Of a stretch of DNA of 63,559 bases, positions 27,707 through 36,305 are shown one piece after another; position 1 is the stretch's first letter; every line of letters starts with the position of its first letter. The notes below the pieces were generated by a model. It saw only the letters and a list, made by a program, of their open reading frames with translations. It was not told where the DNA came from and ran no database searches. Made by a program: the position numbers and the translations under genes. Origin of the DNA: Okeania sp. SIO1I7 (GTDB lineage Bacteria; Cyanobacteriota; Cyanobacteriia; Cyanobacteriales; Microcoleaceae); assembly GCA_010672585.1 (NCBI GenBank), contig JAAHGF010000015.1, positions 220,929 through 284,487 of the forward strand, read 5' to 3'.

Positions 27707-28029
27707 GTTTTAAAAAGCATTTTCTGACGGAATGCTCCGCAAACAGCATTTCAGCAATCAGCGTTTCCTAGGTCATGCTACGCAAACAGCTTTGCGTTAA
27801 GGGGATGAGCAACCCAAGCTTGGACGTTCCGGAATGCTCCGCAAACAGATACCATTATCTATGCACTGCCTTTTTAGGCTGATAGCTGATAGCTAGTTAA
27901 CATTACAAACATATTTGAGGTTGTACAATCTAAGCAATTTTACATGGCCCCAGGTGCTAAAATCCAGTTGATAATTGAGTATAGCACTGAGTTCCTGTGT
28001 AGTTTTTCTAGGTCTGGAAGTAAAAAATA
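27707..28029. other. spacer with AATGCTCCGCAAACAG repeats
   Basis: GGAATGCTCCGCAAACAG occurs at about 27730 and 27832, with a variant CATGCTACGCAAACAG at about 27775. The same short motif, in either orientation, occurs near 30015, 34192 and 45108. No gene is seen. Confidence 0.5.
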
Positions 28030-28068
28030 ACGGGGGTACAGTAGAAAATAAATTTTCTCTGTCCCCGT
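28030..28068. promoter_or_regulatory. hairpin upstream of the coiled-coil partner gene
   Basis: ACGGGG (28030-28035) pairs with CCCCGT (28063-28068), and ACAG with CTGT, with a 2-base bulge and an AT-rich loop. It lies 25 bp before ATG 28094. It could be an attenuator, an operator or a centromere-like site; no T-run follows on either strand. Confidence 0.4.
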
Positions 28069-28093
28069 GTTAAATTAACATAAATATTACCTG

Positions 28094-28669
28094 ATGCTTT
28101 GGGAAAAAAATCAGAAAAAAGATGTCTTTTTTACCGAAGAGGCAGCAGATAGGCAATTATTGGCAGCTATAGAAAAAGAGTTAAATTCTCACAAATATCG
28201 AACTTTTAGCAATCTTTGTAAACAAGCTCTATGGCAATTTTTGGATGTATCTTCATCATCGACAGAATTAGCTCAATCTGCGTCAAATTTACAACGGTTA
28301 GAACACCGAATTTATGAGAAGCTTACAAAACATTTTTCTGAGTTAGAAACAAAATTGGTTTCTGAAGAATTGAAGACACCTAATAACACAGTTCAATCTA
28401 ATGAAAATGAGTTGAAAAAACACTTGAATCAATTGCATCAACAGTTGACTCAAATCCAAGTGAATTTAGATGCTAAATTAATCGAAGTTATGGAGACTTT
28501 TAAGGCAGAGTTGTCACAGATAGAAATACCTATTACTAAATCAGCTCAAGAAGATTTAGAAGAATTAACTCCTACTAAACCAACAGAAGAAGATTTATCT
28601 GTTAAAGAATCAAAAACGGATGCAGATCCTTTATTGCAGCGCTTAAGTTCTCTAATAGAAGAGTTCTAA
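28094..28669 (+). CDS. helical, coiled-coil protein; possible ParR-like adaptor of the actin-fold ATPase
   Basis: 191 aa. The N-terminal 55 residues (FTEEAADRQLLAAIEKELNS, FSNLCKQALWQFLDV) resemble a ribbon-helix-helix or plasmid-partition DNA-binding module: a short strand-like start followed by two helices. Residues about 65-150 are strongly heptad-like (LNQLHQQLTQIQVNLDAKL). The tail is acidic, with LLQRLSSLIEEF at the extreme C-terminus, where ParR proteins contact ParM (known for that family). No database family is assigned. The partner role is inferred from position 388 bp downstream of the ParM-like gene and from this layout. Confidence 0.6.
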   Translation: MLWEKNQKKDVFFTEEAADRQLLAAIEKELNSHKYRTFSNLCKQALWQFLDVSSSSTELAQSASNLQRLEHRIYEKLTKHFSELETKLVSEELKTPNNTVQSNENELKKHLNQLHQQLTQIQVNLDAKLIEVMETFKAELSQIEIPITKSAQEDLEELTPTKPTEEDLSVKESKTDADPLLQRLSSLIEEF

Positions 28670-29038
28670 TTAATTATGTTTCAATATACCTTTATTCGTA
28701 ACAATAACTTTTACCAGTTTTAGCGAGTAATGGCAAAGAAGAGAGAAGAGAGAAAAAAAAGAAACTAATGATAGAGATTAAGTAACAAATTAAGATTGGA
28801 GAAACTCTCGATCTACATAATTTGCCAATTTCCTGTTCATAGCATTCTTTTTGATGATTGGTATTAAGAGGCAGAAAAATAATTTTAGAGACTATTTTAG
28901 AATGCTTTTCTTCTTGACATAATTTCTAGTGGACTTGATTATTAAAAATGATTAATAAATTATCAATAAAGTAAAAATAATTGTTAGGTATTTGCACTGT
29001 ATTATTCATAATTAACAAAAATTAGTTAGTATATTACC
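28670..29038. other. gene-free stretch
   Basis: AT-rich, between the ends of two converging genes. No repeat or hairpin with a clear T-run was recognised. Confidence 0.4.
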
Positions 29039-29623
29039 TTAAACTTTAGTTAGTACAAATACATTGCCTTGATTGCCTCTTCCAATGCGTAAATCTTCAT
29101 CTAAATATGTAATATCTAACCATCCCTTTTGTTCTCGGTTTTGTATATTAAAATCAACAGCAGTAAATTTTTTTCCTGATTCTATTTCGGCAATTAATTT
29201 ATTAGGTGATTGATAACCTATTAAACTCTGTAAACCTAAAATTGAACGATTAAATTTAACATTTACTCGCTTTTCGGACACAGCTTCAAACTGAGCAACA
29301 ACACTAACTATTCCTTCTAAAAAAGGCAAACCAGATACTTCAGCAATATTATAGACTGCTGTATCTTGGACTCGGATACATTGATAAATCTCCCCTAGTT
29401 TCAGGAAAGGAAAACTATCAATGCGTAGTAATTCTTGACTGGTAGTATAAAGTAATCGCCAATTGCCATTTAATAGTTCTTTTGCTTCTAAGGGACAAGG
29501 GTTTGGATTATAATCTTCTACTTGAGCGATCGCTGCTAGAATTACTTGTTGGTCATATTTATTTGCTAGTAAACCACGATTTTTGCCTGTAAGTGTCTCT
29601 ATTAATCTGGATTTATAAATCAT
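29039..29623 (-). CDS. PAP/fibrillin (plastid-lipid-associated) family protein
   Basis: 194 aa. Fibrillin blocks are visible: LLNGNWRLLYTTSQELL, LGEIYQCI, and the C-terminal lipocalin-like end WLDITYLDEDLRIGRGNQGN followed by VFVLTK. In cyanobacteria and plastids these proteins associate with thylakoid membranes and lipids and help in photoprotection. It is soluble, without a signal peptide. Normal size for a cyanobacterial fibrillin. Alone, with no operon partners. Confidence 0.88.
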   Translation of the reverse strand: MIYKSRLIETLTGKNRGLLANKYDQQVILAAIAQVEDYNPNPCPLEAKELLNGNWRLLYTTSQELLRIDSFPFLKLGEIYQCIRVQDTAVYNIAEVSGLPFLEGIVSVVAQFEAVSEKRVNVKFNRSILGLQSLIGYQSPNKLIAEIESGKKFTAVDFNIQNREQKGWLDITYLDEDLRIGRGNQGNVFVLTKV

Positions 29624-30301
29624 AATTCTTGTTTATTGTCAATCTGCGTTGATTCTAAGCTGACAATTTTCTTTATATTGCAGAAGAAGAAAATTTCAAA
29701 AACATTCTTAGGGTATCCGGGTCTTAAGCAATTTTAACGATATCCTTAATAGTAGCAAAAAATTTAGATAAGCTTACGACTGGGATTGATTTTACTTTGT
29801 TTGAATGAATCTAAAAATTTTATATTTTAGATTATTTTTAGGTGCAACATTATCCATCTTGCTTCTTTACTAAACCTCTTAAGTTCTCTTATCCCTGGTG
29901 GGGATGGGTTTAATACCTCACTTTATATCATTTCCGGTTGAATACTTATAAATAAGTAAGAGAGTAGGGAGCGGGGATAATAGTGAGAATAGGAAGATTT
30001 GCCCTGTGTAATGAGGAATGCTCCGGACATGATATTACAGGGGGTGCCAATGGGATTTGGTGGGGTTATCATTTCCATCCACCGCATTCTCACTCATTTA
30101 TTGACTACTGACTACTTTTTCAAGATTTGATGCAAGTAAATTCATCTAATCTGTTAAACAAGGACAGGAAAAACATTTATATATATTATTTGCTGGCAAA
30201 TTTCAAACAAAATCCCCTAAAATCCAATAGACCGGATAGAGGAGATGAGTAAATCTAAAGATATTAGGATAAACTTACTAAAATTCCTTGACTGAGGATA
30301 T
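29624..30301. other. gene-free stretch with a composite repeat
   Basis: 29925-29956 is a reverse copy of the CCGGACATGATAT repeat (ATATCATTTCCGGTTGAATA, CTTATAAATAAG). About 30013-30030 has GGAATGCTCCGGACATGATA, a fusion of two repeat motifs. No supported gene. The promoter of the repeat-protein gene presumably lies in the last 150 bp. Confidence 0.5.
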
Positions 30302-31264
30302 ATGGAAGAAAAACAACAAACAAACAACCCGTCACAACCTGTAGTGCCACAGAATACTACGGTACAGGAAACAGTAAATCCACAACCTGTAGTGCCACAG
30401 AATACTACGGTACAGGAGACAGTAAATCCACAACCTGTAGTGCCACAGAATACTACGGTACAGGAGACAGTAAATCCACAACCTGTAGTGCCACAGAATA
30501 CTACGGTACAGGAGACAGTAAATCCACAACCTGTAGTGCCACAGAATACTACGGTACAGGAGACAGTAAATCCACAACCTGTAGTGCCACAGAATACTAC
30601 GGTACAGGAGACAGTAAATCCACAACCTGTAGTGCCACAGAATACTACGGTGCAGGAGACAGTAAATCCACAACCTGTAGTACCACAGAATACTACGGTG
30701 CAGGAGACAGTAAATCCACAACCTGTAGTGCCACAGAATACTACGGTGCAGGAGACAGTAAATCCACAACCTGTAGTGCCACAGAATACTACGGTACAGG
30801 AGACAGTAAATCCACAACCTGTAGTGCCACAGAATACTACGGTACAGGAGACAGTAAATCCACAACCTGTAGTGCCACAGAATACTACGGTACAGGAGAC
30901 AGTAAATCCACAACTACAGGTTGTGTCACCAAGTATGGTGGAGGCAAAGGTAGAACAACCAGTAGAAAAACAAGTAGGAGTTATTAGTCGTAGAAATAAC
31001 CAATCTCAGTCACAACCAGTTCTAGTTTACAACCCTTCCCTGCTTCTAATACCTCGCCATGAACCGGCAGATGTAATTCCTACCCAACGGGACTCATCTA
31101 TAGTGGACTGGTTAGAAACATCAGGCAGAATGTTACCTAGAGATCCTGCAGAATCAGACAATTATCTAGAAGAGGAAGAGGAAATCTCAGAATTGATAGC
31201 TGTAGATGACAATTTTAGTGATGATGATGTTTTAGAAGGAAATGCCGATGACTCTGGTGAATAG
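30302..31264 (+). CDS. repeat protein: twelve 16-residue repeats plus acidic C-terminus
   Basis: 320 aa. Residues 12-203 are exactly twelve copies of QPVVPQNTTVQETVNP, identical at protein level. After an unrelated linker (LQVVSPSMVEAKVEQPVEKQ) comes a basic patch, then a C-terminal region with DVIPTQRDSSIVDWLETSGR and a strongly acidic tail (YLEEEEEISE, DDNFSDDDVLEGNADD). No signal peptide or membrane segment. The family is not recognised. The repeat is proline/threonine-rich and probably disordered, a spacer or binding array. It is 135 bp upstream of mraY on the same strand, possibly co-transcribed; the acidic C-terminus could be the conserved functional part. Confidence 0.7.
   Translation: MEEKQQTNNPSQPVVPQNTTVQETVNPQPVVPQNTTVQETVNPQPVVPQNTTVQETVNPQPVVPQNTTVQETVNPQPVVPQNTTVQETVNPQPVVPQNTTVQETVNPQPVVPQNTTVQETVNPQPVVPQNTTVQETVNPQPVVPQNTTVQETVNPQPVVPQNTTVQETVNPQPVVPQNTTVQETVNPQPVVPQNTTVQETVNPQLQVVSPSMVEAKVEQPVEKQVGVISRRNNQSQSQPVLVYNPSLLLIPRHEPADVIPTQRDSSIVDWLETSGRMLPRDPAESDNYLEEEEEISELIAVDDNFSDDDVLEGNADDSGE
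30335..30910 (+). repeat. 12 x 48-bp coding tandem repeat
   Basis: Twelve 48-bp units start with CAACCTGTAGTGCCACAG. The units differ only at a few silent sites, for example CAGGAAACA in unit 1 and GTGCAGGAG in three consecutive central units. That near-identity points to recent or ongoing expansion. Confidence 0.95.
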
Positions 31265-31270
31265 ATATTT

Positions 31271-31312
31271 TTAATAATTAATAATTAATAATTAATAATT
31301 AATAATTAATTA
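31271..31312 (+). repeat. heptamer tandem repeat (TTAATAA)
   Basis: About six consecutive 7-bp units (AATAATT phase) lie just after the repeat-protein stop codon. Confidence 0.85.
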
Positions 31313-31399
31313 CCAAAAAGCTATTCAGTTAAAAGTTGAATTTGATAATTATTTAATCAAACCTAAAGTATCAAAAAGTGTGTGTGGAGGAGATTTTTT

Positions 31400-32485
31400 A
31401 TGCAAAATAAGCTAATTTTTCGCAAATCTATTGCTTTATCGGGAGAAAATTTATTCTTGGGTCTGGGTTTAGGATTAAGCTCTTTTGCCCTAATTTTAGA
31501 CAGCATGGCTAATCGAATTATCGGTATAGAATCTCTGAGCTTACCTCTAATTCTATGTGGTCTAGCAACTGCAAGTTTGGGGTATTGGGTTATACCCATG
31601 CTGAGAAGACTTAAAGCTGGACAAATAATCCGGGAGGATGGCCCCCAAGCTCATCTACAAAAAGCAGGTACTCCAACTATGGGAGGCATATTTTTTGTAC
31701 CAGTAGGAGTAGCGATCGCCCTGTTATTATCTAAATTTCATCCAGATGTCATGGCAGTATCCGCAATGACCCTAGCTTACGGTTTTATTGGTTTGCTGGA
31801 TGATTGGAGAATTTTGCAACGTAAGTCTAATAAGGGAATATCTCCGAAAATGAAATTGGCTTTGCAGGTGGGTTTTGCAATGCTATTTTGTGGATGGCTA
31901 GCATGGAGTCAACCTAGTACAGTTACTAATATTGCTTTACCATTTGGTCTACAATTATCTTTAGGGTTACTATTTTGGCCTCTGGCAGGTTTTGTTTTAG
32001 TTGCAGAAAGTAATGCGACAAATCTTACGGATGGCGTTGATGGTTTGATGGGAGGTTTGGGAGCAGTTGCTTTTTTAGGGTTAGCTGCTTATTTAGCTCC
32101 TACTGCTCCGGAGTTAATGATTTTTTGTGCTTGTATGAGTGGTAGTTGTCTCGGTTTTGTTGCTCATAACCGCAATCCTGCTAAGGTGTTTATGGGTGAT
32201 ACAGGGTCGTTAGCTTTGGGTGGAAGTTTAGCTGCAGTTGCTCTACTAACTAATACTTTATGGATATTATTAATTCTTAGTGTGATTTTTTTAATAGAAA
32301 CTCTTTCGGTTATTGCTCAAGTGGGTTATTACAAGGCAACAAAAAGACCAGATGGTGTAGGTAAGCGCTTATTTAAAATGGCTCCTTTTCATCATCATTT
32401 AGAATTATCTGGTTGGTCGGAAACTCAAGTGGTGGGATGTTTTTACTCAGTTAGTGCAATTTTGGCTAGCTTGTGTTTATTTTAA
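31400..32485 (+). CDS. mraY: phospho-N-acetylmuramoyl-pentapeptide-transferase MraY
   Basis: 361 aa from ATG 31400, preceded by GGAGGAG (31386-31392). The frame could open at GTG 31382, but that lies before the ribosome site. It is a polytopic membrane protein with about ten hydrophobic segments. MraY signatures: TPTMGGIFFVPVG, AYGFIGLLDDWRI (DD), AESNATNLTDGVDGLMGG (active-site Asp region), FMGDTGSLALGG, and KMAPFHHHLELSGWSE. It transfers phospho-MurNAc-pentapeptide to undecaprenyl phosphate, making lipid I in peptidoglycan synthesis. No other mur genes are adjacent. Confidence 0.96.
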   Translation: MQNKLIFRKSIALSGENLFLGLGLGLSSFALILDSMANRIIGIESLSLPLILCGLATASLGYWVIPMLRRLKAGQIIREDGPQAHLQKAGTPTMGGIFFVPVGVAIALLLSKFHPDVMAVSAMTLAYGFIGLLDDWRILQRKSNKGISPKMKLALQVGFAMLFCGWLAWSQPSTVTNIALPFGLQLSLGLLFWPLAGFVLVAESNATNLTDGVDGLMGGLGAVAFLGLAAYLAPTAPELMIFCACMSGSCLGFVAHNRNPAKVFMGDTGSLALGGSLAAVALLTNTLWILLILSVIFLIETLSVIAQVGYYKATKRPDGVGKRLFKMAPFHHHLELSGWSETQVVGCFYSVSAILASLCLF

Positions 32486-32579
32486 AAAAAAGGAGTCAGT
32501 CCTCAGGAGTTAGGAGTCAGGAGGGAAGAAAGAAGACCGGGAAAAGGAGAAAGTTTTTTTTATCACTAATAGACATCTG
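32486..32579 (-). repeat. partial composite repeat
   Basis: GGAGTCAGTCCTCAGGAG, then GGAGGGAAGAAAGAAG and a tract ending TTTTTTTTATCACTAA. Read in reverse this is the first half of the composite repeat at 20846 and 61690. It abuts MITE copy B. Confidence 0.5.
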
Positions 32580-32930
32580 TTCATTAATTGATAATGGATA
32601 ATTGATAATTGATAATTACCTCGGGTTTTAACCGTTATGGAATTGAATATCAGGAGATATTATTTCTTCTCTTGGTCGATGGTCGGACAGCGAAAAGACC
32701 TCGCCATCCCACCCAACGGGTGCGCTCCGAAGAGAGAACTCCGTTCCGCTGTCGCGTTTCGCGTCAGCGTTGCGTTACGCCAGTTTTGCGAAGCAAAAGC
32801 AAACGACCGCTGTCTTGGTCGATTGGATATGGCGAGGGGACCTCGCCATCCCTCGACCGCTTTTTTCCCCTTAAAAGGGGAGGCTTCAAGGAGCGAATTA
32901 TTTAATTATTAATTATTAATTATTTGGTAA
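32580..32930 (+). mobile_element. MITE, GATAATT/TTATTCGG family, copy B (long form, with internal palindromic insertions)
   Basis: It starts TTCATTAATTGATAATGG with GATAATT heptamers and TTACCTC, includes TTATTTCTTCTCTTGGTCGA, and ends CTTAAAAGGGGAGGC then TTAATTATTAATTATT and TGG. A GC-rich insert (about 32720-32815) carries GCGTTTCGCGTCAGCGTTGC-type repeats. Frames across it (32609-32912) are artefacts of the repeat. Confidence 0.75.
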
Positions 32931-33095
32931 AAATCAAAAATAAAATCAATTATTATCCATAAATTATCAATTATTCCCCTTCTGGGAGGCCCCCCGCGGG
33001 TGGGTTGCCTGTTGCCAGATTGTTACCTGTTCCCTCTTTTCTAAAGATGTCTAATTATCCGGACATGATATAAATTATTAATTGAAAAACCGATC
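32931..33095 (+). other. spacer with repeat fragments upstream of the glycosyltransferase gene
   Basis: CCCCCCGCGGGTGGGTTGCC (about 32987-33006) is a fragment of the GC-rich repeat. TCCGGACATGATATAA (about 33059) is a CCGGACATGATAT copy just 20 bp before ATG 33096. Confidence 0.5.
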
Positions 33096-34022
33096 ATGAC
33101 AAAAGTTTCGGTAATTGTACCAATTTATAATGGTGAGAAAGATTTGCCAGACTTGATAGAATGTCTGCGGTCGCAAACCTATCCTGCTGACCAAGTAGAG
33201 TATTTACTTGTGGATAATAATAGTGGCGATCGCAGTAAGTCAGTAATTGAAGCAGCAGCACGGTCAAGTCAAATTAAAATTTGTCTAGTTACTGAAAATA
33301 AAATTCAAAGTTCCTATGCTGCTCGCAATGCTGGTATTCGTGCTGCTAGTAGCGAGATATTTGCTTTCACTGATGGTGACTGTCGTCCTCAACCTCAATG
33401 GTTAGAAAATTTAATTCAGCCATTTTCTGACTCTAATATTGGTATTGTCGTGGGAGAAATACTTGCTTTACCTGGGGATAGTTTATTAGAGAAATATGCA
33501 GATAAACAAGATACTCTTTCTCAAAAACATACTTTGGCTAATTCATTTTGTCCTTATGGTCAAACTGCTAATTTAGCAATTAGAAAGCAAGCATTTGTAG
33601 AGGTAGGATTATTTCGCCCTTACTTAACAACGGGTGGAGATGCTGATATTTGTTGGCGTATTTTACGAGAAACATCTTATCAGTTTAAGTTTGTAGAAAA
33701 TGCAGTAGTTAAACATCGTCATCGTTCAACTTGGAAAGATTTACAAAGTCAATGGCGTAGGTATGGAAAGTCAAATAAATATTTGCATGAACTCCATGGT
33801 GTTGATTTAATGCGAGAGTTGAAAACAAAGGAATATGTTTATCGTTTGAGTAGATGGTTATTAAAAGAGTTGCCTCTAACAACGATGAAAATAATATCAG
33901 GTAAGGCAGAATTGGTAGAGTTGTTTGATACTCCTATTGGTTTGTTCAATGGTAGGGCAAGAATTATTGGTCAAAAGGAAGCAAAATTATCAGATGAAGC
34001 GCGAAAAATTGAAAGATTTTAA
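33096..34022 (+). CDS. GT2-family glycosyltransferase
   Basis: 308 aa. GT-A fold family 2: SVIVPIYNGEKDLPDLIECL at the N-terminus, then YLLVDNNSGD (nucleotide binding) and IFAFTDGDCRPQPQWLENL with the DxD-type DGD metal motif. GGDADICWRILRE is the catalytic-base region, followed by KHRHRSTWKDLQSQW. No transmembrane segments are predicted. It should transfer a sugar to a polysaccharide or lipid acceptor, with unknown specificity. No glycan operon surrounds it. Confidence 0.9.
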   Translation: MTKVSVIVPIYNGEKDLPDLIECLRSQTYPADQVEYLLVDNNSGDRSKSVIEAAARSSQIKICLVTENKIQSSYAARNAGIRAASSEIFAFTDGDCRPQPQWLENLIQPFSDSNIGIVVGEILALPGDSLLEKYADKQDTLSQKHTLANSFCPYGQTANLAIRKQAFVEVGLFRPYLTTGGDADICWRILRETSYQFKFVENAVVKHRHRSTWKDLQSQWRRYGKSNKYLHELHGVDLMRELKTKEYVYRLSRWLLKELPLTTMKIISGKAELVELFDTPIGLFNGRARIIGQKEAKLSDEARKIERF

Positions 34023-34129
34023 GTAAGCATTCAGCAGTCAGCCATCAGCTATCAGCTATTACTTTTAGTTTAGGATAAAAGCTTTATTAATTTTCTTACT
34101 ACAAAAGTTGCTTCCCTTGTCCTTAAAGT
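34023..34129 (+). repeat. interspersed repeat (GTAAGCATTCAGC...GCTTTTATCC family), forward copy
   Basis: GTAAGCATTCAGCAGTCAGC, then TTTAGTTTAGGATAAAAGC and TTAATTTTCTTACTACAAAA. It is the reverse complement of 58672-58776, nearly base for base. Confidence 0.7.
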
Positions 34130-34545
34130 CTATTTTAATTTAAACAAGGAGAGAATCTTGTTGCTAATAGCTGACAGCTAATAGCTGTTTGCGCAGCATT
34201 CTGTAGGAAATGCTTACGATTTTAGTCTAATTTTTTTCTATGGAATTTCATTACTAAGGGTGTTTTAATTATCTATTTTTATAGAAGCTATTATCATTGC
34301 TTATCTAGCTAATTGGGAGTCAGATTTCAAAGATGAAGGATGAAATTTTGAGCAAAATATAGATGTTTAAAATAGTTTAGTTGATAAATATCTAACTAAT
34401 TAAATTTGTTATTTTCCTACAGGCTGTATTGTGATATTATTACTGATACTTACTCCATTAATAATAGTGGCAGGTAAGCTCAATTGAATCTGTTTAAAAC
34501 AGGCCAAAATTTGATACACAATCTAACCAAATAGGAGATAATAAC
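34130..34545. other. gene-free stretch
   Basis: It begins with GCTAATAGCTGACAGCTAAT-type short repeats and a TTTGCGCAGCATTCTGTAGG motif (about 34190). The rest is AT-rich, with no supported frame. Confidence 0.4.
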
Positions 34546-34917
34546 ATGAAAAACTTGACTGTTGATAGTAAGAAGAACTGTTTATTAGTAGACAAAGCAT
34601 GGATGGAAAACCTCCAGAAAGAGGCTGCATCTGCAAGTTTAGAACCTGGTATGTATGTTTTGCGGATTAAGAGTGGAGCATTTAGCTATGGTAGTGGTAT
34701 GAGTGCTGAACCATTTGTGTTGCTCTGGATATATGGTGGAAAATTTGTTAACTTGAAGACAAATGTTGAAACTTCAGCTACATGGTCTTCTTTAAATGGA
34801 TATGATGATACGATTACATTGGAAGTTAAAGAGACAATTACGGTTAGTGCTTTGTTACTGGATGTTTATGAAGAAGATAATTCTGGTGAAATTGTTGTGT
34901 CTATTTTGGATGCGTAA
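34546..34917 (+). CDS. 123-aa beta-rich protein of unknown function
   Basis: MKNLTVDSKKNCLLVDKAW start, preceded by TAGGAGATAATAAC (AGGAGA about 10 bp upstream). The composition predicts an all-beta protein: GMYVLRIKSGAFSYG, PFVLLWIYGGKFVNL, DTITLEVKETITVSALLLD, then VYEEDNSGEIVVSI. The ending (a strand-turn with DxxEEDNSGE before a final strand) recalls calcium-dependent lectin-like beta sandwiches such as PA-IL, but this is a weak resemblance. No signal peptide. Isolated gene. Confidence 0.6.
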   Translation: MKNLTVDSKKNCLLVDKAWMENLQKEAASASLEPGMYVLRIKSGAFSYGSGMSAEPFVLLWIYGGKFVNLKTNVETSATWSSLNGYDDTITLEVKETITVSALLLDVYEEDNSGEIVVSILDA

Positions 34918-35350
34918 ATCATCAGTTTAATATTGGCTATTTTGTCAAAAAATTAGTAATAAATTTGACGTGATCGCTCTCTTAATTACTGAGGTGGGCG
35001 ATCGTTTCTGTTGATTTTGAAGGAAGAAGGAAGAAGGAAGAAGGAAGAAGGAAAAATCTTGTGTTGTTTGAGTTTTATCCTTTTGATCTGTCCGTGCTTT
35101 TTCCTTCGACTACTATACTCAAAACTTTGTTATACTTACAACCCACATTCCGCACCACAAAATGTAGCATATTTACCGGACTTGATATACTTGATATAAT
35201 AGGTGTTCGCTTTTTCAATAATTTAAGTAATTTAAGTGAGCGATCGCTTATTTGTTAGGTAAGGAATTAGGAGTGATTTTTCCTGGTTTTAATTAATCAA
35301 ATAAACCTGATATTTCCTATCTATAATTTAGGAAGTATCTCCATTTCTTT
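34918..35350. other. gene-free stretch with GGAAGAA heptamers
   Basis: About 35018-35053 has five or so GGAAGAA units, followed by GGAAAAATCTTGTGTTGTTT and GAGTTTTATCCTTTTGAT, the same repeat family as 8235-8345 and 35950-36240. ACCGGACTTGATATA is at about 35175. Short frames here are repeat artefacts. Confidence 0.6.
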
Positions 35351-35848
35351 TCAAGACTGTAAATTTTTTAATATTTTATTTGCTAAAGAGCCAAAAGATT
35401 GACCTAATTGTTTTTTCAAACGCCATCTTTGAAAAGCTTGTTCATATTCTTCTCCTTCAATTTGAAAAGTTTTCCAGGCATCTAAAGCTAACCATAATCC
35501 CCACAATAATAAAATTGGTAAAGACCAGGAAAGAGTATGAGCAGTTACTAAATTCAGCAACAGTAAAAATGAATTTACAATGCCATATTTAATCAAACTT
35601 TGCTTGAATTTTTCTCTACGAACTTGATTAAAAACTTGTTTTTCCTGAAACTCACTCCGGTGGGAAAGCCATTCTTGTTCTGCTGCTGCTAAGTCTTCTG
35701 GAGAAATACCCATCTCATGAGCAATTTCTAATACTTGTGCTCTGGTTAGTTCCCCTCCTTCAGAGCGACGTGCTAGGGCAATTTGCAGAATTTGTTGGGC
35801 ATCGTCTTGAGCATAAGTTTGGGTAATTTGGTTTTGTGGGTTTGTCAT
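35351..35848 (-). CDS. 2TM-domain protein
   Basis: 165 aa. A soluble helical N-terminus (about 15-60, ARRSEGGELTRAQVLEIAHE, a SHOCT-like or DnaJ-like helical pair) is followed by the 2TM region. That region has KFKQSLIKYGIVNSFLLLLN (first membrane segment about 88-105) and LSWSLPILLLWGLWLALDAW (second, about 107-127), then a charged helix. This arrangement is the 2TM family, inner-membrane proteins of unknown role, sometimes found on kinases. Isolated gene. Confidence 0.75.
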   Translation of the reverse strand: MTNPQNQITQTYAQDDAQQILQIALARRSEGGELTRAQVLEIAHEMGISPEDLAAAEQEWLSHRSEFQEKQVFNQVRREKFKQSLIKYGIVNSFLLLLNLVTAHTLSWSLPILLLWGLWLALDAWKTFQIEGEEYEQAFQRWRLKKQLGQSFGSLANKILKNLQS

Positions 35849-35953
35849 AATTTTATTGCTTAATTTTTAGAATTATTTCTATCATATATTCTAGCTTGCT
35901 ATAGATATCAAAGAATAACAATAGTAGATTCCTGTCCTGTCAATAGGAGAGAA

Positions 35954-36198
35954 GCAAGAAGGAAAGTGTTTCGTTATCTAGGATAAAAGCAAGAAGGAAA
36001 GTGTTTAGTTATCTAGGATAAAAGCAAGAAGGAAAGTGTTTAGTTATCTAGGATAAAAGCAAGAAGGAAAGTGTTTAGTTATCTAGGATAAAAGCAAGAA
36101 GGAAAGTGTTTAGTTATCTAGGATAAAAGCAAGAAGGAAAGTGTTTAGTTATCTAGGATAAAAGCAAGAAGGAAAGTGTTTAGTTATCTAGGAGAGAA
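35954..36198 (+). repeat. 7 x 35-bp tandem array
   Basis: Seven units of exactly 35 bp start with GCAAGAAGGAAAGTGTTTAG (first unit TTTCG). The array lies 108 bp upstream of the DUF262 gene. It has no spacers, so it is not CRISPR. The unit is derived from the interspersed repeat also at 8235-8345. Confidence 0.95.
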
Positions 36199-36305
36199 GG
36201 AAAAATCTGATGTTGTCTGAGTTTTAAACTTTTGATAGGTCTTAACCTTTCCTTTGACTGTTATAATATACTTTTCGCTTTAAACAAACTACTTAAAACA
36301 AAAAT

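Noticed and set aside
30332-30913. 193-aa minus-strand open frame opposite the repeat protein
   Set aside because: It is the antisense shadow of the 48-bp repeats; highly unnatural composition (repeated WIYCLLYRSILWHYRL).
32609-32912. Two overlapping frames of 91-98 aa
   Set aside because: They lie within MITE copy B and its GC-rich insert and have no protein-like features.
35954-36198. Regular repeats resembling a CRISPR array
   Set aside because: Units are directly adjacent with no unique spacers, and no cas genes are present.
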